Shown here in pieces: positions 34,961 through 43,001 of a stretch of DNA of 64,000 nt. Every line of letters starts with the position of its first letter. Position 1 is the first letter of the stretch. The stretch is taken from positions 2,480,001-2,544,000 of the forward strand of contig CAVTJP010000005.1 in the NCBI GenBank assembly GCA_963735085.1, written 5' to 3'. Below the pieces are notes generated by a model. It searched no databases and was not told the origin of the DNA. It saw only the letters and a program-made list of their open reading frames with translations. The translations under genes were made by a program, and so were the position numbers. This DNA comes from DATJGR01 sp963735085 (GTDB taxonomy: Bacteria; Pseudomonadota; Gammaproteobacteria; Pseudomonadales; Azotimanducaceae).

Positions 34961-35374
34961 TCACTTCTCTAGTTTGACAGTCGCAGTGCCGAAGACGCGC
35001 GTCTCACCGGCCTCGTTGGCGACCGTCAGGTCGATCATGACGGTGCCTTCGTCCTCGTCAATGTCGGTGACGACGCCGCTGATCGAATAAGTCTGATCGA
35101 CGATCACCGGTGCGCGAAACACCGTGTCGATGTTTGCCACCTGCGCATCCGGCGCCCAGCGGTGGATCATCGCCGACAGAAAACCCTGACTCATGATGCC
35201 CGGCACCAACGCGCCTGGCAGGCCTTCGGCGCGGGCGGCGGCATGATCGGTGAAACGTGGACGATCCCACCCGGCCGCACGCGCAAAGCGTTTCACGTTG
35301 TCGAGGCTGGTGTCGGGTGCGAACACCGGCAACTGCGCGCCGAATTCCACATCAGCAAGTGTCTTGATCGTCAT
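34961..35374 (-). CDS. MaoC-like dehydratase/hydratase subunit
   Basis: A 137-residue hot-dog fold protein. The segment GIMSQGFLSAMIHRWAPDA and the following FRAPVIVDQTYSISGVV resemble MaoC-type enoyl-CoA hydratases. Half-length hydratases of this kind act with a FAS1-like partner, encoded by the gene it overlaps as ATGA. A close paralogue is at 58347. It converges on the DUF35 gene. Confidence 0.82.
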   Translation of the reverse strand: MTIKTLADVEFGAQLPVFAPDTSLDNVKRFARAAGWDRPRFTDHAAARAEGLPGALVPGIMSQGFLSAMIHRWAPDAQVANIDTVFRAPVIVDQTYSISGVVTDIDEDEGTVMIDLTVANEAGETRVFGTATVKLEK

Positions 35375-35817
35375 GCGTCGGGCCGCTCACGTATCACCAT
35401 GCTGGTATCCGCCGAAGCCAGATGCTCGTTGGCGCCATCGTACAGTTCCATCCGGATGACGATGAACACCATGCGCCCCGAGCGGCCCGACTTCGTATAA
35501 ATGTCGTGAATATGGCTGCGCCCGATCAGTTTCGTGTCGGGACGGATGGGTCGTTTCGGTGACACGGCCTTGCCGGCGTCCATGCCCATACCGGGCAGAC
35601 TGGGGAAGCCTTCCGGTAAGCGACGGCCGGCGTTGAAACTCGACGGGAACGTCGGTGGTGCCTGAAAATCCGGATGCGACGGATCGATGTACCGCGGCGC
35701 GAGTTCGCCGCAGGTCTTCGCGTACTCGACAAGGCGAGCCGCGGTCGTCGAAAACGTCTGTTCGTCGAAATCGACATTCAGAAAGCGGGTCTTGAGGTCT
35801 TCGATGTCTAGCGTCAT
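35371..35817 (-). CDS. FAS1-like dehydratase subunit (MaoC N-terminal type)
   Basis: A 148-residue hot-dog domain protein, the partner of the MaoC gene downstream. It has the conserved IGRSHIHDIYTKSGRSGRM region and an RRLPEGFP loop. The ATG at 35817 overlaps the PHP gene stop as ATGA, and its stop overlaps the MaoC start as ATGA, so all three are translated together. A paralogue with the same gene order is at 57907. The substrate is probably a branched or ring-derived enoyl-CoA, by inference from the neighbours. Confidence 0.8.
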   Translation of the reverse strand: MTLDIEDLKTRFLNVDFDEQTFSTTAARLVEYAKTCGELAPRYIDPSHPDFQAPPTFPSSFNAGRRLPEGFPSLPGMGMDAGKAVSPKRPIRPDTKLIGRSHIHDIYTKSGRSGRMVFIVIRMELYDGANEHLASADTSMVIRERPDA

Positions 35818-36458
35818 GTGGTCAATTCGGATGCTTTGAAAGATACGGCGGCGAATTCTTCTGCGCGCAGCGCCTCCACGAGTTCGCCTGCGCTGTTCAC
35901 CGGTGCGGGAAATCGTGTGGCGCAGCGACCGATGTGACTGACGATGTGCGCGTCGCTGCCGCCGATGCCCAGGTAGCCCTGCGCCTGCGCCATCGCCTGC
36001 GCGATGTCGTCCTCGCCCGCGCGGCTGCCACCGTTCAGTGTCTCGACGATGTGAACCCCGGCGGGCACGCCCAGTGTTTCCAGATGCGCCGCCATGCCCA
36101 CGCGTTTGCGTCCCGGATGACACGGCACCGCGACGGCGTCATGGCGCGCGCAGGCTTCGATAACGTTTGCCAGCGGCAGATGGATGTCGTGGAAATCGAA
36201 TGCCGCGCGTAACGCGTCGCTTACCCCGAACACCAGCACGTGGCCGTACTCGGTTTCCACTTCGCTGGCTTTCAGAATCGTCAGATCGAATTCCAGCGCC
36301 AGTTGGCTGTAGTCGGATTCGGCATCGAACTGGCGGTGTTCGGTCAGCACGAAGCCGTCGATCGGGATGTTGCGCGAACGAATCCACTGACAGTAGTTGC
36401 GCACTTTTGCGCGCCCATCGTCGGATTTGATGGAGTGGGTGTGCAGATCGAGAATCAT
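35814..36458 (-). CDS. PHP-domain metal-dependent phosphoesterase
   Basis: A 214-residue protein with the PHP metal-site motifs in order: LHTHSIKSDDG (residues 5-15), TEHRQFDAES, HPGR (CHPGRKRVG) and GGSDAHIVSHIG. PHP domains hydrolyse phosphoesters in nucleotide, histidinol or polymerase contexts; this stand-alone form is most like the YciV-like phosphatases. It is ATGA-coupled to two dehydratase subunits, an unusual partnership. Substrate is unknown. Confidence 0.85.
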   Translation of the reverse strand: MILDLHTHSIKSDDGRAKVRNYCQWIRSRNIPIDGFVLTEHRQFDAESDYSQLALEFDLTILKASEVETEYGHVLVFGVSDALRAAFDFHDIHLPLANVIEACARHDAVAVPCHPGRKRVGMAAHLETLGVPAGVHIVETLNGGSRAGEDDIAQAMAQAQGYLGIGGSDAHIVSHIGRCATRFPAPVNSAGELVEALRAEEFAAVSFKASELTT

Positions 36459-36561
36459 CTGAGCATGGTAGCGGCCCCGCTCCTGTTGCGCGAGAGGCGT
36501 GCCGTGGGGGGATGGTGTAAAGGGATGCGGGCAGCGCGCCGGTTGCCTAACATTGCGCGCG

Positions 36562-37803
36562 ATGCATCTCTACGAAACCTCACGGCACGAACGACTGCGC
36601 GGCGCCGACTGGAGTGAGGTGCGTGCTCGCGCCGCGATTGAAGGAATTGTCGCGGACACGCGGGGAGCCTTTTCGGCGGATCGTCTGTGGCCAATCCATC
36701 CGTTCGACGTCTCACCGGAACGGCCGGCATCGATGAAGCCACTTTATTTCGGTGCAGCGGGCGTCATTTGGGCGCTCGATCGGCTGACCCGGCTGGGTGT
36801 TGTCCCGGCAGGGCCGGACTGTTTGCCGACGGTGATCGACCTGGCTCGGCGCCACCGCGAGGACTTGCGTGCCAGCCCGCAAGTCGGTCGATACATGAGC
36901 GATGGGCTGGCGTCGTATTTGATCGGCGAAGTCGGCACGCAGATGCTGCAGTGGCATATGCAACCGTCGGATGAGATTCGCGATGCGATCTACAATGGAT
37001 TGAAGCAGAACATCGGCGACGGGTGTGGTCTGCTGTGGGGCGCGGCCGGTTCGATGATCGCGGCGGTGCTGATGCATCAGTGCACGAGCGATCCGCGCTG
37101 GGCCGAATTGTTCGTGGCTCATTTCGACGCGCTGTGGAACAAATGGGTGTGGGCCGACGATGCGCAGTGTTGGGTTTGGACAGATGAACTCTACGGGGTC
37201 ACCGAGACGCGGCTCGGCGCGCTGCACGGGTTCGTGGCGAACGGGCACGCGATTGTTCGCGGTGCCCATCTTCTGCCGAGCGATCGACGCCGCGAAGCAA
37301 TTCAGCGCATCGTGCAGACGCTGCTGAGAACCGTTTTGATCGATGGCCAGTACGCGAACTGGCCGCACAGTATTCCCGCCAACTCGCGCGCATCCGATCA
37401 CACCGGGCCAACGCTGCTGGTCCAATTCTGCAGCGGCGCGCCGGGCGTTGTTGCGTGTATGACGGGGCTGCCGGCGGATTCTTCGGAGCAGCTCGATGCG
37501 TTGCTGCTCGCTGCGGGCGAATTCATTTGGAGCGCTGGTCCTACAACGAAATTTCCGGTGCTGTGCCATGGTGTAGTTGGGACGGGCTATGCGTTCTTGA
37601 AGCTGTATGCGCGGACGGGCGATCGAAAATGGCTGGTACGCGCTCGCGCGTTCGCGATGCACGGAATCGATGCGGCACAACGCGCGTTTGCGCAGTACCG
37701 GCAGCGCAAGTATTCACTGTGGACCGGCGACCTCGGCCTGGCCATTTTCTTGTGGGATTGTGTCGTCGGCGACGCCCGGTTGCCGACGCTGGAGGTGTTC
37801 TGA
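36562..37803 (+). CDS. Stand-alone LanC-like protein
   Basis: A 413-residue protein with the repeated alpha,alpha-barrel signatures of LanC cyclases: GAAGVIWAL, GLLWGAAGSMIA, LHGFVANGHA, CSGAPGVVAC and CHGVVGTGYAFLKLY. The zinc ligands would be Cys290 (FCSGAPG) and Cys335-His336 (LCHGVV). No LanB dehydratase, LanT exporter or precursor peptide is visible nearby, so it is more like the orphan or eukaryotic LanCL group. A [2Fe-2S] ferredoxin gene follows four bases later. Confidence 0.8.
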   Translation: MHLYETSRHERLRGADWSEVRARAAIEGIVADTRGAFSADRLWPIHPFDVSPERPASMKPLYFGAAGVIWALDRLTRLGVVPAGPDCLPTVIDLARRHREDLRASPQVGRYMSDGLASYLIGEVGTQMLQWHMQPSDEIRDAIYNGLKQNIGDGCGLLWGAAGSMIAAVLMHQCTSDPRWAELFVAHFDALWNKWVWADDAQCWVWTDELYGVTETRLGALHGFVANGHAIVRGAHLLPSDRRREAIQRIVQTLLRTVLIDGQYANWPHSIPANSRASDHTGPTLLVQFCSGAPGVVACMTGLPADSSEQLDALLLAAGEFIWSAGPTTKFPVLCHGVVGTGYAFLKLYARTGDRKWLVRARAFAMHGIDAAQRAFAQYRQRKYSLWTGDLGLAIFLWDCVVGDARLPTLEVF

Positions 37804-37807
37804 CTGT

Positions 37808-38137
37808 ATGACGACGGTGACATTCGTACACCCCGACGGCGCGCGCGAAACGTATACGGCACCGTGCGGCGAGACGGTGATGGATTGTGCGCTCGACCAC
37901 GGCGTGGTCGGCATCGTGGCGCAGTGCGGCGGTGCGTGCACCTGCGTCACCTGTCATTGTTACGTCGAAGCGCCGTGGATGGATCGGCTACCCCCAGCGC
38001 AGGCAGACGAACTCGAAATGCTCGAATATGCGTGGGCGCCGCGACACCACAGTCGTCTGGCGTGCCAGATCGTGCTCGACGATGCCTGCGACGGTATTGT
38101 GGTGACTATTCCAAGCCGTCAGGCGTTGAATCCATGA
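37808..38137 (+). CDS. [2Fe-2S] ferredoxin, adrenodoxin/Rhodocoxin type
   Basis: A 109-residue ferredoxin. The cluster ligands are C40-x5-C46-x2-C49 (QCGGACTCVTC) and a fourth Cys at 86 (ACQIVL), the adrenodoxin spacing. An extra cysteine at 44 lies inside the loop. It starts four bases after the LanC-like gene on the same strand. Ferredoxins of this type usually serve cytochrome P450 or Rieske oxygenases; no P450 is encoded in the window, so the electron acceptor is unknown. Confidence 0.92.
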   Translation: MTTVTFVHPDGARETYTAPCGETVMDCALDHGVVGIVAQCGGACTCVTCHCYVEAPWMDRLPPAQADELEMLEYAWAPRHHSRLACQIVLDDACDGIVVTIPSRQALNP

Positions 38138-38251
38138 TCGACTTTCATCTTCGGCAAAGTTCATCGAGAGATCTCGATGGCATATCGATTGTCTGGCGGT
38201 AGTTGAAGCGTGTCTTTCGGATCGACCCGAACTTGGCATACCGTGGCGCCC

Positions 38252-40033
38252 ATGAAAACCACTCACGAGACAGACGCTGATGCCGCGCAGGCTCGTGCCG
38301 GCGCGCCCGCTGACGCCGGCGAACCAGGTGGCGAGGCCAAATGGTCTCTGGTCAGCGACGACGGCCGCGCCACCGCGAGGTTGCGCCGCGCGATGGTGAT
38401 CGGCAGTGGCACGTGCTGCGATCTCTGTCTGCCGGAGGAGGGGGTTTCACTGCACCACGCAATCCTCACCGTCGAGGACCGCGATCTCTATGTGACGCCG
38501 CTCAACGGCGCTCCGACGCGCGTGGATGGTGAGGCGGTGCATGGCCGCTGCCGCCTGCGCAATGGTGGCTCGCTGTCGGTTGGTCCGGCGAAGTTTGGGG
38601 TCCGCGCGGTGGGCGGCGCTACGCCGATTGTCCACGTCGATCCGCTTGCCGATGTCAGCCCGGCTCGGCGAATAGACCTGCCAGCGCTGGTAAAACGCGA
38701 CGTCACGCCAACCGCGGAACATGATGTTGTTCCCGCCGTGGAGACCGACGACGCGTCGAGTTGGCCGGATGCCGCCATGGCTGCCTCCGACGATGCCCCG
38801 AACTGGCCGGAGGTCGCCGTGGCGGGACCCGATGCAATCAACGTCGAACCCGACGCTACGCGCGCCGAAGCCAAAAAAGTCGCACCGGCGAAAGCGAGAG
38901 CCGATGTCGCGCCGGCCGCACAGGAAATGCCACAGACTGCGCGTCCACGTGCGGCACACGGGCCGCGTCGGCGCGAGCAGGTTGCGCCCGCCGCGCCCGT
39001 CGCTCAGAAGGATCACAACGCTCCGAAAGGTCACAACGCTCCGAAGGATCAGAACGCTCGGAAGGATCAGAAAAGGGCCGCCGCTGCCCGCATCGAGCGC
39101 AAGCCTGCGTTGCTGCCAACAGAGCGCGTGCCGCGAGTAGAGCCGCCGCGGGGCCGAGTTCGGCGTGCGGCGCGGGTACGCAGGAGTGCGTTGGCAACGG
39201 CTATCGTGACGGCCGTTGTGGCGGTGGTGCTCTGGTGGACGCCATCCGGACGCATGGAACTCGCCTCAATGCTGGATCGTGCTCAAGAGCAACCGTCCGC
39301 TGCAGCGACCGTGTCTCCTCGGCCGAGCACATCGAGCACCGTGGCAGTGACAAAAGGTGACGTGACGCCTGCGCTGGCTGTGGACAACGCGGCAGGTGCA
39401 AGCGACACCGATGTGAATGACGCCGATGCGAACGCGAGCGGCACCGACGTCACCGAAGCAAATCGCGCTGATACGAATGTCCGCGGCACCGATGCCACGA
39501 AGGCGAACGGTTCTATCGCGCCGCTGCTGAGCCAGGGCGATGCCTTGTATGCGAAAGGCGTGCTCGTAAACGGGACGCCAAATGCCGTTCAAACTTTCGT
39601 CGATGTGCTCGCGGTCGCGCCGAACCAACCGCTGGCGCGCGCAAGACTGAGCGACATCGTCACACGCGTCGCGGCGGATGCCAGCACGATGATCCTGAGG
39701 CAACGGTTCAACGGTGCGCGGCAACTGCTGCATCGGTTGTCGGTCGCGCTGCCACAAGCCAGCGAACACTTCGTCGATCAGAAATCCCTCGACCAGTGGC
39801 GTGTGGTGGAACTGCTGCTCTCCGCCGATGCATTGATGCAGAAATATCAGATCACCGCACCGGAACACGACAATGCCGTCGAGGTGCTGCACGAAGCGCT
39901 TCGACTCGACCCGCAAAACGCGATTGCCGATGAAATGTTGACCAAAGCCTACGGTCTGCTCGCCGAACGCAATCAGGCGGCCGCGACGGATTTACAACAG
40001 GCTCCAATGTCCGACGATGCGCGCCAGCGATGA
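38252..40033 (+). CDS. FHA-domain membrane protein with C-terminal repeats
   Basis: A 593-residue protein. An FHA phosphothreonine-binding domain lies at about 30-130 (VIGSGTCCDLCLPEEGVSLHHAIL). Next comes a long Ala/Pro/Glu-rich low-complexity linker containing a hexapeptide repeat (39007-39072), one membrane helix near residue 315 (ALATAIVTAVVAVVLWW), a Thr/Asp/Asn-rich segment, and a helical C-terminal domain (about 430-593) with TPR-like features. Topology suggests the FHA domain is cytoplasmic. The ATG at 38252 is chosen; a GTG at 38210 is an alternative. Confidence 0.78.
   Translation: MKTTHETDADAAQARAGAPADAGEPGGEAKWSLVSDDGRATARLRRAMVIGSGTCCDLCLPEEGVSLHHAILTVEDRDLYVTPLNGAPTRVDGEAVHGRCRLRNGGSLSVGPAKFGVRAVGGATPIVHVDPLADVSPARRIDLPALVKRDVTPTAEHDVVPAVETDDASSWPDAAMAASDDAPNWPEVAVAGPDAINVEPDATRAEAKKVAPAKARADVAPAAQEMPQTARPRAAHGPRRREQVAPAAPVAQKDHNAPKGHNAPKDQNARKDQKRAAAARIERKPALLPTERVPRVEPPRGRVRRAARVRRSALATAIVTAVVAVVLWWTPSGRMELASMLDRAQEQPSAAATVSPRPSTSSTVAVTKGDVTPALAVDNAAGASDTDVNDADANASGTDVTEANRADTNVRGTDATKANGSIAPLLSQGDALYAKGVLVNGTPNAVQTFVDVLAVAPNQPLARARLSDIVTRVAADASTMILRQRFNGARQLLHRLSVALPQASEHFVDQKSLDQWRVVELLLSADALMQKYQITAPEHDNAVEVLHEALRLDPQNAIADEMLTKAYGLLAERNQAAATDLQQAPMSDDARQR
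39007..39072 (+). repeat. 18-bp tandem repeat within the FHA-protein gene
   Basis: Units of 18 bases start at 39007, 39025, 39043 and 39061 (the fourth is partial, 12 bases), encoding the hexapeptide pattern K-D/G-H/Q-N-A-P/R. Adjacent units differ at one to three positions. It lies in the low-complexity cytoplasmic linker, so copy-number change would alter linker length without shifting frame. Confidence 0.85.
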
Positions 40034-40874
40034 AGTCCGGTTCGACGTTGGCGGCCGCACGATTGCCGCCAAGCGTTTTCGTGGCGGACGGATTCCGACG
40101 CTTGCGTTGCACGGTTGGCTCGACAATGCGAATTCGTTCGATGCATTTGCTCAGGCGATGCCGGAACTCGAGATCGTCGCGATGGATTTTGCCGGTCATG
40201 GATATTCGGACCCGCGCCAGGACGATGTCGGCTATTGGGGCTGGCTCGATGTGCAGGATGTCATCGCGGTGGCCGATCGGCTGGATTGGCCGCGTTTCGT
40301 TATCGTCGCGCATTCGATGGGCGCGGAGTACAGCACTCAGCTCGCGGGCCTGTATCCGGAACGCGTGTCCGCACAGATATGCATCGACGGCTGGGTCGAG
40401 GCGACCACCGTCGACACCGTGCTAGATGGCGTGCGCGAGAACCTCGACACGTGTCTGATGTCTTCGGACACCACGTTGCGCGCGTACGCATCGCTCGACG
40501 CGATGGCGGCACGGCTCGAAGACGCCAAGGACATCGAGCTCGCTGCGGCAAGGGCATTGGTGGAGCGCGGCCACCGATGCACGGACGCGGGCTACGTCTG
40601 GTCAACCGAACCGCGTATTCGCCGCACCCATACTCAGCGCCAGCCCGACAATGTGGTTATGGCGCTCGCGAAGCGCGCCACGGCGCCGACGTTGATGATC
40701 ACCGCGCGCGGGGGCGACGACTGGTTTAAGCATTCGCTCGAACTGGTACGCCCGCTGCTCGCCGATTTCGAGGAGATCGCGCTCGACGGCCCGCACCATC
40801 TGCACATGTCGTCCGCATTGGGCGAGATGGTCGAGGTTGTCCGGCGCTTTCTGCGCGACCGCGGGTTCGATTAA
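40017..40874 (+). CDS. Alpha/beta hydrolase
   Basis: A 285-residue soluble hydrolase. The oxyanion region LHGWLDNANS (31-40), nucleophile motif AHSMGAEY (Ser100) and C-terminal histidine in GPHHLHM fit the alpha/beta fold. Acid residue is probably in GGDDWFK. Resembles MEST/acylglycerol-type hydrolases in sequence order. It overlaps the 3-prime end of the FHA gene by 17 bases, so both are probably cotranscribed. It converges on the selenoprotein candidate. Confidence 0.85.
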   Translation: MRASDEVRFDVGGRTIAAKRFRGGRIPTLALHGWLDNANSFDAFAQAMPELEIVAMDFAGHGYSDPRQDDVGYWGWLDVQDVIAVADRLDWPRFVIVAHSMGAEYSTQLAGLYPERVSAQICIDGWVEATTVDTVLDGVRENLDTCLMSSDTTLRAYASLDAMAARLEDAKDIELAAARALVERGHRCTDAGYVWSTEPRIRRTHTQRQPDNVVMALAKRATAPTLMITARGGDDWFKHSLELVRPLLADFEEIALDGPHHLHMSSALGEMVEVVRRFLRDRGFD

Positions 40875-40894
40875 CGAACTTAGCGGCGAGGCTG

Positions 40895-41695
40895 CTACAT
40901 CCGCGATTCGCCGGCGTTGAACGTGAATGGTTCGCCCCACACGAACGGCAGGTCCACCAGCACGCCCCCTTGTTCGGCCGTCACCGCGAGTTGCAGTGCC
41001 GCGCGCAGGATGGCGAGTTGTGTTTCCACATCGCCCGGCGCGCCAAATGCATTGCCCATCGGGTGATTGACGAACACGCTGCGGGGCGGTTTGACCTGTG
41101 CAATCAGGTCACGGCCGGTGGCCACACACACTGTTGCGATGGCGTGTTCTTCGACGACGCGGCAGACCAGACCCACGGTCTGGTGATCGAGTGGTCAGGC
41201 GGGTACAGCGATCAGAACGTCGACGCCGTCCTTGCGCAGCGCGGCCGCGAAGGCGGGCGCCGACTCCTGCGTCAGCTTCGTGCGATTGTAGGTGCGTCCC
41301 ATGAAGCCGCTCCAGAAATGCTTCGCGACTGCACCGATCTCGCCCGACTGCTCGAGTTCGCGCAGGCGATCGATCGGAAACTGGCAGTTGATGTCAGCCT
41401 CGGCGTCGCGGTGATCGTAGTACGCGTCGTGGATTTGAAAATCCGTTGATGCAACGTCACGCTCGATGGCGTCCACACGGTGATCGTTGCGTGCCATCGG
41501 ATCGAATGCGGGCATGGCGCACTGGGAAATTCCGCCCGATGTCAGCAGCGCGACGGTACACGCCGACAACGGACGCGTGAGCCGATGCAGCGGTGCCGCG
41601 GTATTGATCGTCCACTGATAAGGCGGATGTCCTTGTGCAGCGTAGTGCGTGTTCAGCGCGTCGACGTATCGAATGGCTTGCGGGGTGGTTTGCAT
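40895..41695 (-). CDS. Probable selenoprotein, glycine/sarcosine/betaine reductase selenoprotein B family
   Basis: A single 266-residue reading frame interrupted by one in-frame UGA at 41195-41197 (residue 167). Homology continues on both sides: N-terminal CTVALLTSGGISQ and FPIDRLRELEQSGEIG, then PLDHQTVGLVCRVVEEHAIA and a C-terminal GVLVDLPFVWGEP. In Cys homologues of this PF07355-like family this position is the first Cys of a CPLC-type motif; here it reads U-P-L-D. A SECIS-like hairpin begins 10 bases after the UGA. GAGG eight bases before the ATG is the RBS. Alternative: a nonsense mutation. Confidence 0.75.
41166..41197 (-). promoter_or_regulatory. Putative bacterial SECIS element
   Basis: Immediately after the UGA codon (41195-41197), a perfect 8-bp stem (41177-41184 with 41166-41173) closes a three-base loop GUG at 41174-41176. 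The loop starts 18 bases after the UGA and its first base is G. Both agree with the bacterial SECIS rules (apical loop 16-37 bases downstream, G in the first two loop positions). It lies inside the coding sequence, as bacterial SECIS must. Confidence 0.65.
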
Positions 41696-41741
41696 GGGCT
41701 GTGCCTCGTGGGTCTAGTGTTTTTTCAACTGGCCGCCGGCG

Positions 41742-42956
41742 CTACCCGCGGATGACTTGCTGCTCGATCAGCGCATCGATGTCGGCATCGGCGAACCCGA
41801 GTTCGCTGAGCACGGCCCGCGAATGCTGGCCGATCGTCGGCGCGGATGCGCGTGGTTTGACCTCGGCAGTGTGAAAGCGCATCGGTACGTTCACGGTACG
41901 ATAGGTGCCGTGCTGCGCGTGCGTCAATTCGGGGAACAGGCCGATCGCGTCGGCTTGCGGGTCGGACGCCACTTCGTGGATCGCCAGCACCGGCCCCCAG
42001 ATCACACCGTGGGCGTCGAAGATCGCACCCCATTCGTCGCGGCTGCGACTGGACAGTGCAGCATCGATGCCGTCGACCAGCTCGGCCATGTTGCGGTAGC
42101 GGCTGCGCGCGTCGGCGAAGCGCGGTTCGTCCAGCCACGCCTCACGGCCGATCACGCGGCACAAGCGCGGCCACGCGGATTCCTCCGGCATGTTGAATAC
42201 CACCCACTTGCCGTCGCCGCACGGATAACGGTTCGCGGTTGGCGTCAGCATTTCGTGGCGCGCGCGGCGCCGCACCGGGGCGCGGTCGACTGCGGTCACG
42301 CCATAGTCGGAGGCTTGCGTCCACACTGCAGTTTCGTATAGCGAGGTCTCCACGACCTGTCCTACGCCGCTGCGTTCCGCCAGCCGCAGCGCCGCCAGAA
42401 TGGCGCCGACCATCGCGAGTCCGGTGGTGTGATCGCCCTGCGCCGGGCGAGCCATCGGCACTGTACCCGCGTCGCCTTCCCGGCTCGAATCGTAAAGCCC
42501 GGATCGGCCGAAGAACGCGGTTACGTCGTATCCCGGGCGTTTTGCTTCGGGCCCGGTGGTGCCGTAGCCCGTCAATGTCGCGTGCACGAGCTTCGGGTTG
42601 AGCTGCAGCAGACTCTTCGGATCGAGTCCGAAGCGCGCCTGACGATGCGTCAGCAGGTTGCACATGAAGATGTGCGCGCCGCCGACGAGGCGCTGCACCA
42701 GCGATGCGCCCGCGTCGGTGTCCAGTGCAACGGCGACTGATCGTTTACCGCGGTTGTCGACGTCGAACTGCAGATCGTAGTCCTTGAACGCGGTGTCGAC
42801 CTTCGCCGGCCGGCTCAGGCCGCGCATCGGATCACCGCTGAGCGGTTCCACCTTGATGACGTCCGCGCCGAGATCGGCGAGCACCGCACTGGCGCTTGGA
42901 GCCGCCATCCAGCTCTCGATGCTGATGACGCGGATGTCGTCGAGTGGTGCGGCCAA
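41742..42956 (-). CDS. Class III CoA-transferase (CaiB/BaiF family)
   Basis: A 404-residue CoA-transferase with the catalytic aspartate at Asp175 (PAQGDHTTGLAMVG). The N-terminal IRVISIESWMAAPSASAVLA and ADVIKVEPLSGDPMRG are typical of family III. It lies 46 bases upstream of the selenoprotein gene on the same strand, so they probably share an operon. Substrate is unknown; the enzyme belongs to the catabolic set in this window. Confidence 0.9.
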   Translation of the reverse strand: MAAPLDDIRVISIESWMAAPSASAVLADLGADVIKVEPLSGDPMRGLSRPAKVDTAFKDYDLQFDVDNRGKRSVAVALDTDAGASLVQRLVGGAHIFMCNLLTHRQARFGLDPKSLLQLNPKLVHATLTGYGTTGPEAKRPGYDVTAFFGRSGLYDSSREGDAGTVPMARPAQGDHTTGLAMVGAILAALRLAERSGVGQVVETSLYETAVWTQASDYGVTAVDRAPVRRRARHEMLTPTANRYPCGDGKWVVFNMPEESAWPRLCRVIGREAWLDEPRFADARSRYRNMAELVDGIDAALSSRSRDEWGAIFDAHGVIWGPVLAIHEVASDPQADAIGLFPELTHAQHGTYRTVNVPMRFHTAEVKPRASAPTIGQHSRAVLSELGFADADIDALIEQQVIRG

Positions 42957-43001
42957 TACGGTATCCTTCGGGCAATGTCAGGATGAAGCTGCGCGTGCCG
43001 A

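Noticed and set aside
41195..41197. The UGA in the selenoprotein B-like gene as an ordinary stop
   Set aside because: Two separate genes or a simple nonsense mutation were considered. Homology is continuous in the same frame and the SECIS-like hairpin is present, so Sec insertion is the better reading, though not proven.
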